DNA of 64,000 nt from Chitinophagaceae bacterium PMP191F (GTDB lineage Bacteria; Bacteroidota; Bacteroidia; Chitinophagales; Chitinophagaceae), in the NCBI GenBank assembly GCA_001302245.1, contig LGYU01000010.1:1-64000 (forward strand), in the 5' to 3' direction. Position 1 is the stretch's first letter. Each line of letters opens with the position of its first letter. The notes under the pieces are model-generated. The model saw nothing but the letters and a program-made list of their open reading frames with translations. It searched no databases and was not told the origin of the DNA. This document shows positions 35,225-45,193 of the stretch, one piece after another. The position numbers and the translations under genes were made by a program.

Positions 35225-35580
35225 ATCTTAATATAAATATTACAAATCTCTACAGGGTACAGTATCAACATTTAACAGACAAATTATGTTCGGGAGAAGT
35301 TGCAAGTATTAATGCAAAAGTGCTGTTAATAAGACGCCCGATATGTCCTGAACCGTCTGCAAAAATAACATGCAATCCTCAAACCGCATAGCCCCTGTGG
35401 ATAAAATCCACACCGAATGCGGTATAATGCCATCTTCATTTCACCAGCTAATCACCTGTACCACAACATTATTTTAGCTGTAACCAGCGCCCATAGCGTA
35501 CTTGAGCCACCAATAAACTATACATATTTCCATATACATGCCAGATTAAATTTTGAAAAAATTTCCACATTTCTTGTTTG

Positions 35581-35619
35581 ACTAAATAATTAGTTATAAT
35601 TTCAACTAAACGTTTAGTT
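35581..35619 (+). promoter_or_regulatory. Two tandem ACTAA-N4-TTAGT operators of the first BlaI
   Basis: ACTAA-ATAA-TTAGT at 35581-35594 and ACTAA-ACGT-TTAGT at 35605-35618 are 24 bases apart. The second is the centre of a perfect 16-base palindrome (AACTAAACGTTTAGTT). Both end right before the blaI start codon at 35625, as expected for autoregulation by a BlaI dimer. The rest of the spacer 35,225-35,580 shows nothing notable. Confidence 0.65.
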
Positions 35620-35624
35620 ATAAC

Positions 35625-35990
35625 ATGAAAACACTCACTAAGGCTGAAGAGCAGATAATGCAGGTGTTGTGGAACCTGGAAAAAGGATTTCTGAAAGATG
35701 TTCTGGAAGCAATACCAGAACCGAAACCACATTCTAATACCGTTGCTACCATTTTGAAGATTCTGGTTGAAAAAGGTTTTGTGGAATACGTAGTTCAGGG
35801 ACGTAATAATCTATATAAACCCTTGATAAGCAAGGAAGAATATGGTAAAAAAACCGTACAGCAACTGGTGAAAGGCTATTTTGAAGGTTCCCTGACCAAA
35901 CTGGTGAGCCAGTTTGTAAACGACAATAAACTGAGTGTAGAGGAACTGGAAGCCCTGCTGCAACAAATTAAGGATGCTCAAAAAAACTAA
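35625..35990 (+). CDS. BlaI/MecI/CopY-family repressor (pair 1)
   Basis: 121 residues. A winged helix-turn-helix begins LTKAEEQIMQVLWNLEKG, and HSNTVATILKILVEKGFV is the recognition helix. A C-terminal dimerisation helix follows. BlaI proteins repress their own operon and are cleaved when the partner BlaR1 sensor is activated. The M56 peptidase gene starts 2 bases after its stop codon, the standard BlaI-BlaR1 order. Confidence 0.93.
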   Translation: MKTLTKAEEQIMQVLWNLEKGFLKDVLEAIPEPKPHSNTVATILKILVEKGFVEYVVQGRNNLYKPLISKEEYGKKTVQQLVKGYFEGSLTKLVSQFVNDNKLSVEELEALLQQIKDAQKN

Positions 35991-35992
35991 CT

Positions 35993-37789
35993 ATGCACCT
36001 GCTATTCTATTGTCTGAAAGTAGTGTTGTGCTCCGGCATTTTGCTGGGTTATTACTGGTTTTTCCTGCGCAATAAAAAGTTCCATCACTATAACCGTTTT
36101 TACCTGCTGGCCACTTTATTGCTTTCCATATTGCTGCCGCTGGCAAATGTGCCTATAAGATGGCAGCCGGGAGCGCCTGTTGTTCATAGTATTATATACC
36201 GCGTAGCAGATTTTACAACCTTTAACCCACCGGTGGTAGCAAAAGCAACCCACGGCTTTCATTTTACTACCCGCAGCCTGATCTGGCTGTTTTATATTGC
36301 CGGTTGCGGTGTGCTCTTTTTTTTATTGGTGAAATGCCTGTTATATATCCGCAAACTTGAACGGACCTATGAGCATACCCGGTTGCAGCAACTGAAATTT
36401 TATATGACAAATGAGCCGGGCACCCCTTTCTCTTTCTTCAGGTCTGTTTTCTGGAATCGTCAACTGGAAGTAGACAGCAAGGAAGGACAACAGATCCTGA
36501 AACACGAACTTTTCCATGTGCAGCAAAAGCATTCTGCAGACGTATTGCTAGGTGAGATCATTTGCCTGTTTGCCTGGTTCAATCCCTTTTTCTTTCTTAT
36601 TAAAAAAGAACTGAAGGCGATTCACGAGTTCCTGGCAGATCAATATGCTGTTTCAGGAAATGACCAGTACGCTTATGCAACCTTACTGGTAGAACAGGTA
36701 ATACAATCCAACCGATTTTCTATAACACAACCGTTTTTTCAAAACCATTTAAAACGTCGTATAGCCATGATTACTCAATTTAACCAAACAAAGTATGGAT
36801 ATTGGAGCCGCGTACTGGCCCTGCCCCTTTTAATGATCGTGTTTTTTGCCATTGCACTTAAAGCACAGCAGCCTGCTATAGCTATCCGCCGTGTACAGAC
36901 GGCCGAGGTACCTGCCACTGAGAATTATACCACACCTACCCAGATTACAATTGTGGCAAAAAATGAGATGGTCTCTCCTTCTCCAGCTGTTGCTGCTACA
37001 ACTGCAGTTAGTCCTAAGTCTTCAGCTATTGCCATCGACATTTCAAAAGTCCGTTTATTAAAGGAAAATGAAACCACCCAGGATGAAGTGACCAAGGCAT
37101 TTGGCAAAGCATCGGTATCTACCATAAATGCTGAAACTGAAATATGGGAGTACAGGTACAATAATGCGCGCCTGAGCCTGGCATTTAACAGAAAAAACAA
37201 CCTGTTGGAATCTTTCCAGTACAACGAGGCCTTCTCCACAACTTTCACGCTCAATTACAATGCAGCAAAAACCATTTTGAAAACAAAAACCAATGCCAAT
37301 GATATTGAGCGCCTTTTTGGACAGCCCAACAACATTTTTATTGATCCGCGGGAAGAAGCCTGGCATTATGGTAATAACAACTCCGTTCTTAACCTGAGCT
37401 TCGACAGAAATGGGGTTGTGAATGACTTCGTATTCAGTCAATACGAACCAGACACTGCCAAACCGCTCACTCTCGCTAAAGTACAAATACAGCCAGCTTA
37501 TCCCGGTGGAGCTACTGCATGGAAACAGTTCATCAATAAAAACCTGCATTACCCGCAAGAAGCTATTGACAAAGAGATCAAAGGCACCGTTGTTTTACAA
37601 TTTCTAGTAAACACTGACGGCACATTGGCTAATATAGAAGCCATATCCGGTCCGAAAGAATTAAAAGCAGAAGCACTGCGCCTGATCAAGGCCAGTGGCA
37701 ACTGGTTGCCCGCCCTTGTAAATGGTAAAAAAGTGAACGCTTATCTGAAACAACCTATCATATTTCAACTGGAAAGAGACAGTAAATGA
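35993..37789 (+). CDS. BlaR1-like M56 peptidase fused to a TonB C-terminal domain
   Basis: 598 residues. Four N-terminal membrane helices and a cytoplasmic M56 zinc protease domain are seen, with HELFH at 171-175 and a downstream HEFLADQYA helix supplying another ligand. A last membrane helix lies near 280. The outside part has no penicillin-binding sensor. Instead two similar ~65-residue units that resemble SmpA/OmlA (BamE-like) repeats lie at about 345-405 and 415-480. A TonB-like C-terminal domain (YPGGATAWKQFINKNL, KGTVVLQFLVNTDG) covers the last ~95 residues. It probably relays an envelope signal to BlaI. Confidence 0.88.
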   Translation: MHLLFYCLKVVLCSGILLGYYWFFLRNKKFHHYNRFYLLATLLLSILLPLANVPIRWQPGAPVVHSIIYRVADFTTFNPPVVAKATHGFHFTTRSLIWLFYIAGCGVLFFLLVKCLLYIRKLERTYEHTRLQQLKFYMTNEPGTPFSFFRSVFWNRQLEVDSKEGQQILKHELFHVQQKHSADVLLGEIICLFAWFNPFFFLIKKELKAIHEFLADQYAVSGNDQYAYATLLVEQVIQSNRFSITQPFFQNHLKRRIAMITQFNQTKYGYWSRVLALPLLMIVFFAIALKAQQPAIAIRRVQTAEVPATENYTTPTQITIVAKNEMVSPSPAVAATTAVSPKSSAIAIDISKVRLLKENETTQDEVTKAFGKASVSTINAETEIWEYRYNNARLSLAFNRKNNLLESFQYNEAFSTTFTLNYNAAKTILKTKTNANDIERLFGQPNNIFIDPREEAWHYGNNNSVLNLSFDRNGVVNDFVFSQYEPDTAKPLTLAKVQIQPAYPGGATAWKQFINKNLHYPQEAIDKEIKGTVVLQFLVNTDGTLANIEAISGPKELKAEALRLIKASGNWLPALVNGKKVNAYLKQPIIFQLERDSK

Positions 37790-37830
37790 TCTTATTCAAT
37801 AATGCAACAAAACAACCATCGCATAAAAAA

Positions 37831-37859
37831 AGATAGCCCGTTCGGGCTATCTTTTTTTT
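37831..37859. terminator. Bidirectional terminator between M56 gene and purM
   Basis: AGATAGCCC and GGGCTATCT pair around GTTC, with an A run before and an eight-T run after. The two flanking genes converge here. Confidence 0.85.
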
Positions 37860-37888
37860 ATCAGTTAAGTAAGCGGTACATGTTTCTG

Positions 37889-39070
37889 TTAATACACGAT
37901 CTGTTCGCCATTTACCGTTAATACCAGTTCTTTTTTATTGCTATTCTCTACGCTGCCTACTATCTGTGCGGGCATATTCAGCTTTGCAGCAACAGCAATC
38001 ATTTCCTGCGCAGCAGCTACTGAAGTGAATACTTCCAGGCGGTGGCCCATATTGAATACCTGGTACATTTCGCGGTTATCGCTACCAGATGCTTTCTGAA
38101 TGATCTGGAATATTTCAGGTGCCGTGAAAAGATTGTCTTTTATAATACGGAAATTGCCTGGCAGGTATTTCATACATTTTGTCTGACCACCACCACTGCA
38201 ATGGATAAGACCGTGAATATCGTTAAAATGACTCTTGAACAATTCTTTCAGCAAAGGCGCATAGGTGCGTGTAGGAGACAACAGTAGTTTACCTATATTG
38301 GTTTGATGTTGTTTACCATTTACATCCACACTGATCTCATCCGTCATTTTGTGCGGACCGATATACACTACTTCATTGCTCAGTGAATTTTCGTATGATT
38401 CACTGTACTGATCTGCATAGAACTTGTTCAACACATCGTGCCGTGCGCTGGTAAGGCCGTTGCTGCCAATGCCGCTGTTGTATTCAGTTTCGTAAGTGGT
38501 TTGTCCATAGCTGGCAAAACCTACAATTACATCACCAGCCTGTATTTTATCGTTGGTAACCAGTTTATCCTTTGGCCAGCGGGCTGTCATGGTACCATTC
38601 ACCGCAATAGTGCGTACCACGTCTCCCACATCGGCTGTTTCACCGCCAAGATAATGAACGTTGACGCCATATTGTTTCAGTTCATCAAACAGTTGTTGTG
38701 TACCATTGATCACCACTTCCAGCACTTCGCCGGGTACACATTTCTTATTTCTGTCAATAGTGGAAGAGAATAACAGGTTATCATGAATGCCCACACACAG
38801 CAGATCATCCAGGTTCATTACCACGGCATCCTGTGCAATGCCCTTCCATACATTGATATCGCCCGTTTCTTTCCAATACAAATAAGCCAGTATGCTTTTG
38901 GTGCCTGCGCCGTCGGCGTGCATCAGGTTCACCCATTTGTCATCACCTATCAGGTAATCGGGATAGACTTTGCAGAAAGCGTTGGGATATAATCCTTTAT
39001 CGAGTTTTTCGGTAGCTTTATGAACTTCTTCTTTCTGGGCAGAAACGCCCCTTTGTGAATATAAACTCAT
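37889..39070 (-). CDS. purM: Phosphoribosylformylglycinamidine cyclo-ligase (Bacteroidota type)
   Basis: 393 residues from ATG 39070 (MSLYSQRGVSAQKEEV). The frame is open further upstream without similarity. PurM closes the imidazole ring to AIR in purine synthesis. The HADGAGTKSILAYLYWKETG block near residue 50 and the GGETADVGDVVRT block near 175 are typical. Members in this phylum are slightly longer than E. coli PurM and are often listed as AIR synthase-related proteins. It is monocistronic and convergent with the M56 gene. Confidence 0.9.
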   Translation of the reverse strand: MSLYSQRGVSAQKEEVHKATEKLDKGLYPNAFCKVYPDYLIGDDKWVNLMHADGAGTKSILAYLYWKETGDINVWKGIAQDAVVMNLDDLLCVGIHDNLLFSSTIDRNKKCVPGEVLEVVINGTQQLFDELKQYGVNVHYLGGETADVGDVVRTIAVNGTMTARWPKDKLVTNDKIQAGDVIVGFASYGQTTYETEYNSGIGSNGLTSARHDVLNKFYADQYSESYENSLSNEVVYIGPHKMTDEISVDVNGKQHQTNIGKLLLSPTRTYAPLLKELFKSHFNDIHGLIHCSGGGQTKCMKYLPGNFRIIKDNLFTAPEIFQIIQKASGSDNREMYQVFNMGHRLEVFTSVAAAQEMIAVAAKLNMPAQIVGSVENSNKKELVLTVNGEQIVY

Positions 39071-39246
39071 GGCCGCAAAGCTAAAGAAAGCAGTGGTGAA
39101 CGCAAAATGGTTCATAAGCAGTATTTCACCGGCAGCAACAGTAATTTTCCATGCAAATCCATGAAACCTGCGGCCAGGTTCTGTATCTGCAGCTTACTCT
39201 TATCAACTGCCGCTGTTGTTCCCTATCTTCGCAGTTGGATTGAAAT

Positions 39247-40179
39247 ATGAAAGTTTATTACTCAGCAGATACCCTACCGGCATTCAGGAAAGCAGTGGTT
39301 ACCATTGGCACATTTGATGGCGTTCACCTGGGACACAGGCAGATACTGGACCAACTGAAGCAGGAAGCAGACAGAATTGACGGAGAAACTGTGATCATTA
39401 CGTTTCACCCTCACCCACGTAGCATTGTAAGGGGCGATCGCCAGCCGCTTCTACTGATCAATACTATCGAGGAAAGAATTGAACTGCTGGAACAGAACGG
39501 TATTGACCACCTGGTAATAGTACCTTTTACCGCTGAATTTGCACAACAGACTCCTGAAGCATATATCGAGCATTTTCTTGTTAGTAAGTTCAACCCACAT
39601 ACCGTGATCATCGGGTATGATCATCGTTTTGGCCAGGGCCGTAAAGGTGATTACAAACTGATGGAACTGTACAGCGACAAGCTGGGTTTTCAACTGAAAG
39701 AAATTCCCGCTCACGTAATTAATGAAAATACTGTCAGTTCTACCCGCATCCGCATGGCCGTGGCACAAGGCGCCATTGAAGAAGCCAATGCATTGTTGGG
39801 TTATGATTTCTTTTTTGAAGGACTGGTGGTAAAAGGCAACCAGCTTGGCAGAACACTGGGCTATCCCACTGCCAACCTGCAGATGACCGACAATACCAAA
39901 CTGGTGCCCGGCAATGGTGTATATGCTGTTACGGTTGAGGTCCGCAATACATCTTCTGTCATCCTAAAAGGAATGATGAATATTGGTGTTCGTCCTACAG
40001 TGGATGGGACTAAACGAATGATTGAAGTGAACATCTTTGATTTTGACAAAGACATTTACGGAGAAACACTTCGCGTATATGTAAAATTTCATCTGCGTGC
40101 AGAACAAAAGTTCAACGGACTGGATGCGTTAAAAGCGCAACTGGCCAGTGATAAGATACGGGCATTGAAAGTGCTGTAA
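39247..40179 (+). CDS. ribF: Bifunctional riboflavin kinase / FAD synthetase
   Basis: 310 residues. The N-terminal FAD-synthetase half has TIGTFDGVHLGHRQIL (nucleotidyltransferase HxGH motif) near residue 23 and SSTRIRMAV near 168. The C-terminal riboflavin-kinase half has GRTLGYPTANL near 202 and MMNIGVRPTVDG. Together they turn riboflavin into FMN and FAD. It is divergent from purM. Confidence 0.95.
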   Translation: MKVYYSADTLPAFRKAVVTIGTFDGVHLGHRQILDQLKQEADRIDGETVIITFHPHPRSIVRGDRQPLLLINTIEERIELLEQNGIDHLVIVPFTAEFAQQTPEAYIEHFLVSKFNPHTVIIGYDHRFGQGRKGDYKLMELYSDKLGFQLKEIPAHVINENTVSSTRIRMAVAQGAIEEANALLGYDFFFEGLVVKGNQLGRTLGYPTANLQMTDNTKLVPGNGVYAVTVEVRNTSSVILKGMMNIGVRPTVDGTKRMIEVNIFDFDKDIYGETLRVYVKFHLRAEQKFNGLDALKAQLASDKIRALKVL

Positions 40180-40180
40180 T

Positions 40181-40376
40181 ATGTTGTAAGTTTTAAGTGG
40201 TAGGCTATAAGCTAAGGCTCAACGCCGCCCGGATGACCTTCAGAAGCGAATCTGAAGTATGAAAAGCCGTGAACAGTAAACAAAGATAACTGCAACAAAT
40301 TAGGATTGACCATTCACGTCTCACTATTCACTTTTCACGACATTAAACCCAAAATTCTAAATCCGCAATTCTCTTC
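40181..40376. repeat. Decayed Bacteroidota-type intergenic word repeats
   Basis: Begins with TTGTAAGTTTTAAGTGGTAG-like words and ends with TTCACGTCTCACTATTCACT-like words, both built from short near-repeats. The gap between the converging ribF and TonB-receptor genes holds no gene I trust. Confidence 0.4.
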
Positions 40377-42824
40377 CTAATTCACCCTTCCCTGTTCACT
40401 TTGTACACCGCCGGCGTCGTGTTTTTTACGGCTGCCCGCTGCTTTACCAAAATTGTAACTGAACGCCAGTGATACAACACGGCTATCAGACTGGTTGCGC
40501 CAATGCCCTTGCCCATTCTGCAGATTGTTGATGGTTCCATATACAACGCGTGTATAGAAAATATCCTTGATATTCAGTTTTACAGATCCCTTGTTCTTCA
40601 ATACTTTCTTTTGCAAACCGGCAGACATCTGGAACAGGTGTTTTATCTGGAACTGCCCGTTGGTGATCTTTGACTGGTAGTTTACGCCCAGTTCTGCTCC
40701 CCATCCTTTATCGAACACCAACTGGTTGGTGAGTGAAGTAATGACAAAATTGCCTTCGCTATTAATGTACTGGGTATACAATGGCGATTTTACTTTGAGA
40801 TAACGATACATTACAAACGGTACAGCCGTCCACCATTTGGTAACAGGTACATTACCACTTACGTAAATACCAGTCTCTATTTTGGTAGCCAGATTGCCCG
40901 GCCGGCTGTAATACTGTGTACCTACCAGCTCAATGGTTTCATCTATGCTGTTACTGATATGGTTATAGTAAACAGTAGTAGTGATCTTGTTCTTGAAAAT
41001 ATGTGCTATCTCAATATTGTCTGAGAACTGTGGTTGCAGAAATGGATTACCCGTGTAATAAGTAAACTTGTCTAATGGTGATACAAACGGGTTCAGACTT
41101 CTGTAATACGGCCGTTCTATACGTCTGCCATACGAAATCGTTAACTGATTTTTACCTGCGCTATCCAGTTTGAAAGAAATAAAAAAGGTTGGGAACAGGT
41201 TGGTATAGGTTCTCTTAAAAGCAGAATCGGGTTTCATGGCATTACCCAACTGGTGCCCTTTGGAAACGGTATTCTCCAATCGCAAACCAGCCTGCAGGGA
41301 GATCCGTTTCATTTCCTTGCTCACATTTACATAGCCTGCATTGATGTTTTCATCGTACTGGAAATGATTGGTAATATCGTAGTCTGGTGTTGTTACCCCC
41401 CCTGTTGTTCTATAGTATTCTGCAATATTATCTGTTCGCGTATAACTTGATTTTAAACCACCATCTACTTTGGTATTGCCCCGCAACGGATGTGTATAAT
41501 CCATTTTGAACGAATAAATATCAATATCAGATGGCAGATTACCTGCCAATAGATCTTTGCTGATAACCGTATTATCGGGTTTGTAACTGGCATTCTGGTT
41601 GTACTGGTTGCTGCGAAAACGGTAAACTACATAATCAGCATCCATAGTCAGTTCACGTCCTGTACTATCATACTGGTGACGATAGTTAATGTTGACACCA
41701 CCGTTCCTGAATTTGGTACGCTGCCTGTTGTCTGCAGTGATCACGGAATCCAGCACATTGTTTCCATCGCTCAGGTTGCTGGTATTGAAATTATTCTCGG
41801 ACGAAGGATTGAGCATTCCGTTCAATACTACACCCAACGTTGATTTTTGTGTTACATAATAATCAAGCCCCAGTTTAAGATTGTTGCTGCGGTTCCAGCG
41901 CTTGATATAAGAGTTCTGCGCAAAGATCGTTTTCAAGCTCTGGTCGTTGTTCCTGATGCGGCGTTCAATATCCAGGTCAGTAAAGTTGGTAGCTTCCGCA
42001 TAGCTGGTAGTACCAAACAGGTTGATCTTATTGTTGCGGTAGTTGAAATTGATACTGTTGTTTGTCTTGGGATATTTTCCCTGCAGATAAGCAAGGCTTA
42101 CGCTACCATTAAAACCCTTGATCTTTGTTTTTTTGGTACGGATATTAATAATGCCTGCATTGCCGGCAGCATCGTACCGGGCAGGCGGATTGGTCATCAG
42201 TTCAATTCTTTCCAGCGAGCTGGCAGGAATGGATTTAAGATAGTTTGCCAGATCTGTTCCCGATAAATAAGTGGGTTTATCATCTATATATATTAGTACA
42301 GAAGATTTTCCATTGAGCCCGATATTCTCATTGTTATCTACCTGTACGCCGGGCGATTTTTCCAGCACTTCCAATGCATTGGCACCAGCGTTGGAAATGA
42401 ATGCATCCACATTCACCACTGTCCTGTCTATTTTTCTTTCCACAAGCGCTTTCCTGGCAGCTACGGTTACCTGGTTCAGTACATGTTCTTTTACTTTCAG
42501 CACAACAGGCTGCAATGCCAGTAACGGCTGTGTTTCCTGTAAAATAAGGCGCTCGCTGTAATAAGGCTCGTACCCTACCCCTGTTATCAATAATAAACCG
42601 GTGAATGCAGACAGACCTGTAAATTCAAAACGACCATCGTCTGCAGTGACAGCAACTTTTACCAATGAAGAGTCTTTGGCTTTCAGCAGGCTTACAGTAA
42701 CACCGTTAAGCGCTTTTTTATCCAGCGACTGAACGGTACCGTTGATCTTTATGTGCTGTGCCTGTACAATCTGTTGCAGCAAAAGAAGGCCGCAAAAAGT
42801 GAGAATCCCTTTTGTTTTTTTCAT
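40377..42824 (-). CDS. TonB-dependent receptor-like outer-membrane barrel protein
   Basis: 815 residues from ATG 42824. The signal peptide (KGILTFCGLLLLQQIVQA) leads to a carboxypeptidase-regulatory-like domain (INGTVQSLDKKALNGVTVSLL). A plug domain follows (VDAFISNAGANALEVLEKSPGV, split). A long beta-barrel forms the rest. This is the outer membrane beta-barrel subfamily often found alone rather than with SusD. Substrate unknown. It is 133 bases downstream of the second BlaR1-like gene on the same strand, so it could be read from that operon. Confidence 0.85.
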   Translation of the reverse strand: MKKTKGILTFCGLLLLQQIVQAQHIKINGTVQSLDKKALNGVTVSLLKAKDSSLVKVAVTADDGRFEFTGLSAFTGLLLITGVGYEPYYSERLILQETQPLLALQPVVLKVKEHVLNQVTVAARKALVERKIDRTVVNVDAFISNAGANALEVLEKSPGVQVDNNENIGLNGKSSVLIYIDDKPTYLSGTDLANYLKSIPASSLERIELMTNPPARYDAAGNAGIINIRTKKTKIKGFNGSVSLAYLQGKYPKTNNSINFNYRNNKINLFGTTSYAEATNFTDLDIERRIRNNDQSLKTIFAQNSYIKRWNRSNNLKLGLDYYVTQKSTLGVVLNGMLNPSSENNFNTSNLSDGNNVLDSVITADNRQRTKFRNGGVNINYRHQYDSTGRELTMDADYVVYRFRSNQYNQNASYKPDNTVISKDLLAGNLPSDIDIYSFKMDYTHPLRGNTKVDGGLKSSYTRTDNIAEYYRTTGGVTTPDYDITNHFQYDENINAGYVNVSKEMKRISLQAGLRLENTVSKGHQLGNAMKPDSAFKRTYTNLFPTFFISFKLDSAGKNQLTISYGRRIERPYYRSLNPFVSPLDKFTYYTGNPFLQPQFSDNIEIAHIFKNKITTTVYYNHISNSIDETIELVGTQYYSRPGNLATKIETGIYVSGNVPVTKWWTAVPFVMYRYLKVKSPLYTQYINSEGNFVITSLTNQLVFDKGWGAELGVNYQSKITNGQFQIKHLFQMSAGLQKKVLKNKGSVKLNIKDIFYTRVVYGTINNLQNGQGHWRNQSDSRVVSLAFSYNFGKAAGSRKKHDAGGVQSEQGRVN

Positions 42825-42957
42825 GGCTGATGTGTAGTATCTGGTTATGTTTTTTATGGCTATACTTACCAACAATTAATGTAATACGCTGCTGTTAACA
42901 GATGTTTTTCTCAACTTCTGTTGTAATAGAACACATTGATCTTATGTTGGAAATATA

Positions 42958-45183
42958 TTAGTCTTTAGTCCACCTGTACAAATAACTCACCTTCATATCT
43001 TTTACAAACATTGCTTTGTACTTGGCATGTACTGTTTCCGGCATTATAATATCATTTACGACCAATGCATCCCTGTTTAATTTGTACGATGTTGTATTGG
43101 CCGTACCCTGTTCAACCAGTTTATCTTTCAACAACTCCTGGTATATCTGTTTCGGATCTGCAGTTTTATTTTCGGCAACAGCACGTTTTGTAGATTCTTC
43201 AGCATTAATAGCTGTCTGGATACCCGTACGCATAGCGGTAGTTTTCAGCATCGCCTGGTATGCGGAATCTTCTTTGGCCCACTGTTTTTGTGCATCAACC
43301 TTTCCCAATAATCCTTTCAGGGGTTCCAGTGCAACAGCCAGCTTATCCGGCGCTACCTGTTTTGCTCCATTTGTACCTGATAGCTGCCGCTTCGGTTTCT
43401 GCCAGTTCCCGGTGTTTTTGGAATTGTAATCCTGGTATGCTGCCTGGTATTGTTGTTGCAGTTGCTGGTAATCGGGATATTGAGGTAAATGCTCGTTCCC
43501 GGCTTTTGATACAACACCCCTGTCCCTGTTAACAGCCCTTGATCCTTGCCTGATCACATTTTTTGCCAGGTCTGCATAGTACACTATACTATCCGGTGGC
43601 ACCTCTTTACCATATCTGTAAAGTCGTACCTCCCCCTCATCTTCCATCACAACTTCCAGTTCCCTGTCAATAAAATGTACAGTATTGTGTTCAGCCCTCA
43701 GGTCACTGGTCGCTTTTTGCCTTTTATCAGTTACCGCTACAGCACCCTGGACGTTAACATCAAGTACAACAGTACCCTGAACATTAACTTTATTCAATGA
43801 ATCGTTTTTCCGTACAGTGATATTATTATTTGCGGCTGCCTGTTTATGTCCTGTGATCAAGAGGTCAAGCTGAGCATAATAAGCAGGTATATTTTTACTG
43901 CTGATGTCCTGCCCATTGATCCGCAACCACTCTATTTCATTCTCTCTTTTTTGAAACTGGTACAGCGAATCATTGCTTTTTAACGCAAACATTTCACCTT
44001 CAGGTTTGCTGTTCTTATCATCAATTGATGTCAAAGGGACTAAAGTTGCCAGTGTTACGACTGAATGATGTTGTGTGGCGGGTATAGTATCTGTATCCTG
44101 TACAACCTTATACTGCTGTACAGGATCTGGCTGTATAAATGCCCATGCCATAACAATGGCTATACAAAAACAGGCAACCAGGAATGTTCTTTCAGCAGCA
44201 TTGGCCGTATTATTGCCGGGTTGAAGGATCCTTCTGACCCTGTTCAGCAAATGATTCTTTTTACCGGGAAACCCCATAGCATAAGCTCCTGCCGTGTTGT
44301 ACTCCTGGAAAATTACCAATGCATTGATGTATTTACGGGGATCATTGGTTTGTGCAATGGCCATATCATCACAGCAATGCTCCCGCTCTTCGCGTATCAA
44401 TGAGGAGATCCATAACACTGCAGGATTAAAGAAGAAAATAGTTTCAGCAAAGCTCTGCAACAGGTTTACCAGGTAATCACGGCGTTTTACATGCGCCAGT
44501 TCGTGTAACAAAATAGCTTCCAGCTCATCCTGTGGCAGATTGATCAGCAGACCAAGTGGCATCAGTATTACCGGTTTCAGCAATCCTGCCACTACCGGTA
44601 CTTTTACACGTTCAGATTCCAGCAATGCTACCGGTTTCCTGATATGCATGGCTGCGCACAATTCATGCATCCTGTTTGTCCACCATGCTGCGGGTGAATG
44701 TGTTTTGTATTGTTTTAAACGTTGTACATGAGCCAGTCCTGCTGCAATACGCACCAGCTTCATACAAAACAACAGGAACCATACTGTTACCAGCAATGCG
44801 GCGTGTTTATTGAAATATGAATAGAACAGTTCTGTATAATACTTTACATCATGAACAACCGCTGTATCATTGCCAGACAACGAATGCTGACCAATTGTTA
44901 ACACCGGCATTGCGTTGGTAAGAGCCGTACTTGTTGCTGCAGATTGATGACATACTGCATATAATTGCCATACAAACGTGCCACAGGTTGCAAGCATGAA
45001 TGCACCAAACAACAGGATCATCAGGTTATATCGCAATGCTGCACCCGATCTCCTGGTAATGTGTAATAGTATACCAGCTATCACCGCCATTACAATTCCC
45101 TGCCACAATGAATGCAGCAACGTCCAGCACAGTGCCTGCGTCATTTCGGGTGAGAACAGTTGTTTTGCGAAGAATAGGTACAT
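42958..45183 (-). CDS. BlaR1-like M56 metallopeptidase (pair 2)
   Basis: 741 residues. Four N-terminal membrane segments enclose the M56 domain, with HELAH at 227-231 and a nearby EEREHCCDD helix for the third zinc ligand. A last membrane helix near 335-350 leads to a ~390-residue external region that has no penicillin-binding motif. That region contains charged coiled stretches and low-complexity QYQAAYQDYNSK-like segments. It likely senses an envelope signal and triggers BlaI loss. It starts 10 bases after the blaI stop. Confidence 0.88.
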   Translation of the reverse strand: MYLFFAKQLFSPEMTQALCWTLLHSLWQGIVMAVIAGILLHITRRSGAALRYNLMILLFGAFMLATCGTFVWQLYAVCHQSAATSTALTNAMPVLTIGQHSLSGNDTAVVHDVKYYTELFYSYFNKHAALLVTVWFLLFCMKLVRIAAGLAHVQRLKQYKTHSPAAWWTNRMHELCAAMHIRKPVALLESERVKVPVVAGLLKPVILMPLGLLINLPQDELEAILLHELAHVKRRDYLVNLLQSFAETIFFFNPAVLWISSLIREEREHCCDDMAIAQTNDPRKYINALVIFQEYNTAGAYAMGFPGKKNHLLNRVRRILQPGNNTANAAERTFLVACFCIAIVMAWAFIQPDPVQQYKVVQDTDTIPATQHHSVVTLATLVPLTSIDDKNSKPEGEMFALKSNDSLYQFQKRENEIEWLRINGQDISSKNIPAYYAQLDLLITGHKQAAANNNITVRKNDSLNKVNVQGTVVLDVNVQGAVAVTDKRQKATSDLRAEHNTVHFIDRELEVVMEDEGEVRLYRYGKEVPPDSIVYYADLAKNVIRQGSRAVNRDRGVVSKAGNEHLPQYPDYQQLQQQYQAAYQDYNSKNTGNWQKPKRQLSGTNGAKQVAPDKLAVALEPLKGLLGKVDAQKQWAKEDSAYQAMLKTTAMRTGIQTAINAEESTKRAVAENKTADPKQIYQELLKDKLVEQGTANTTSYKLNRDALVVNDIIMPETVHAKYKAMFVKDMKVSYLYRWTKD

Positions 45184-45193
45184 TATAGTAAGT

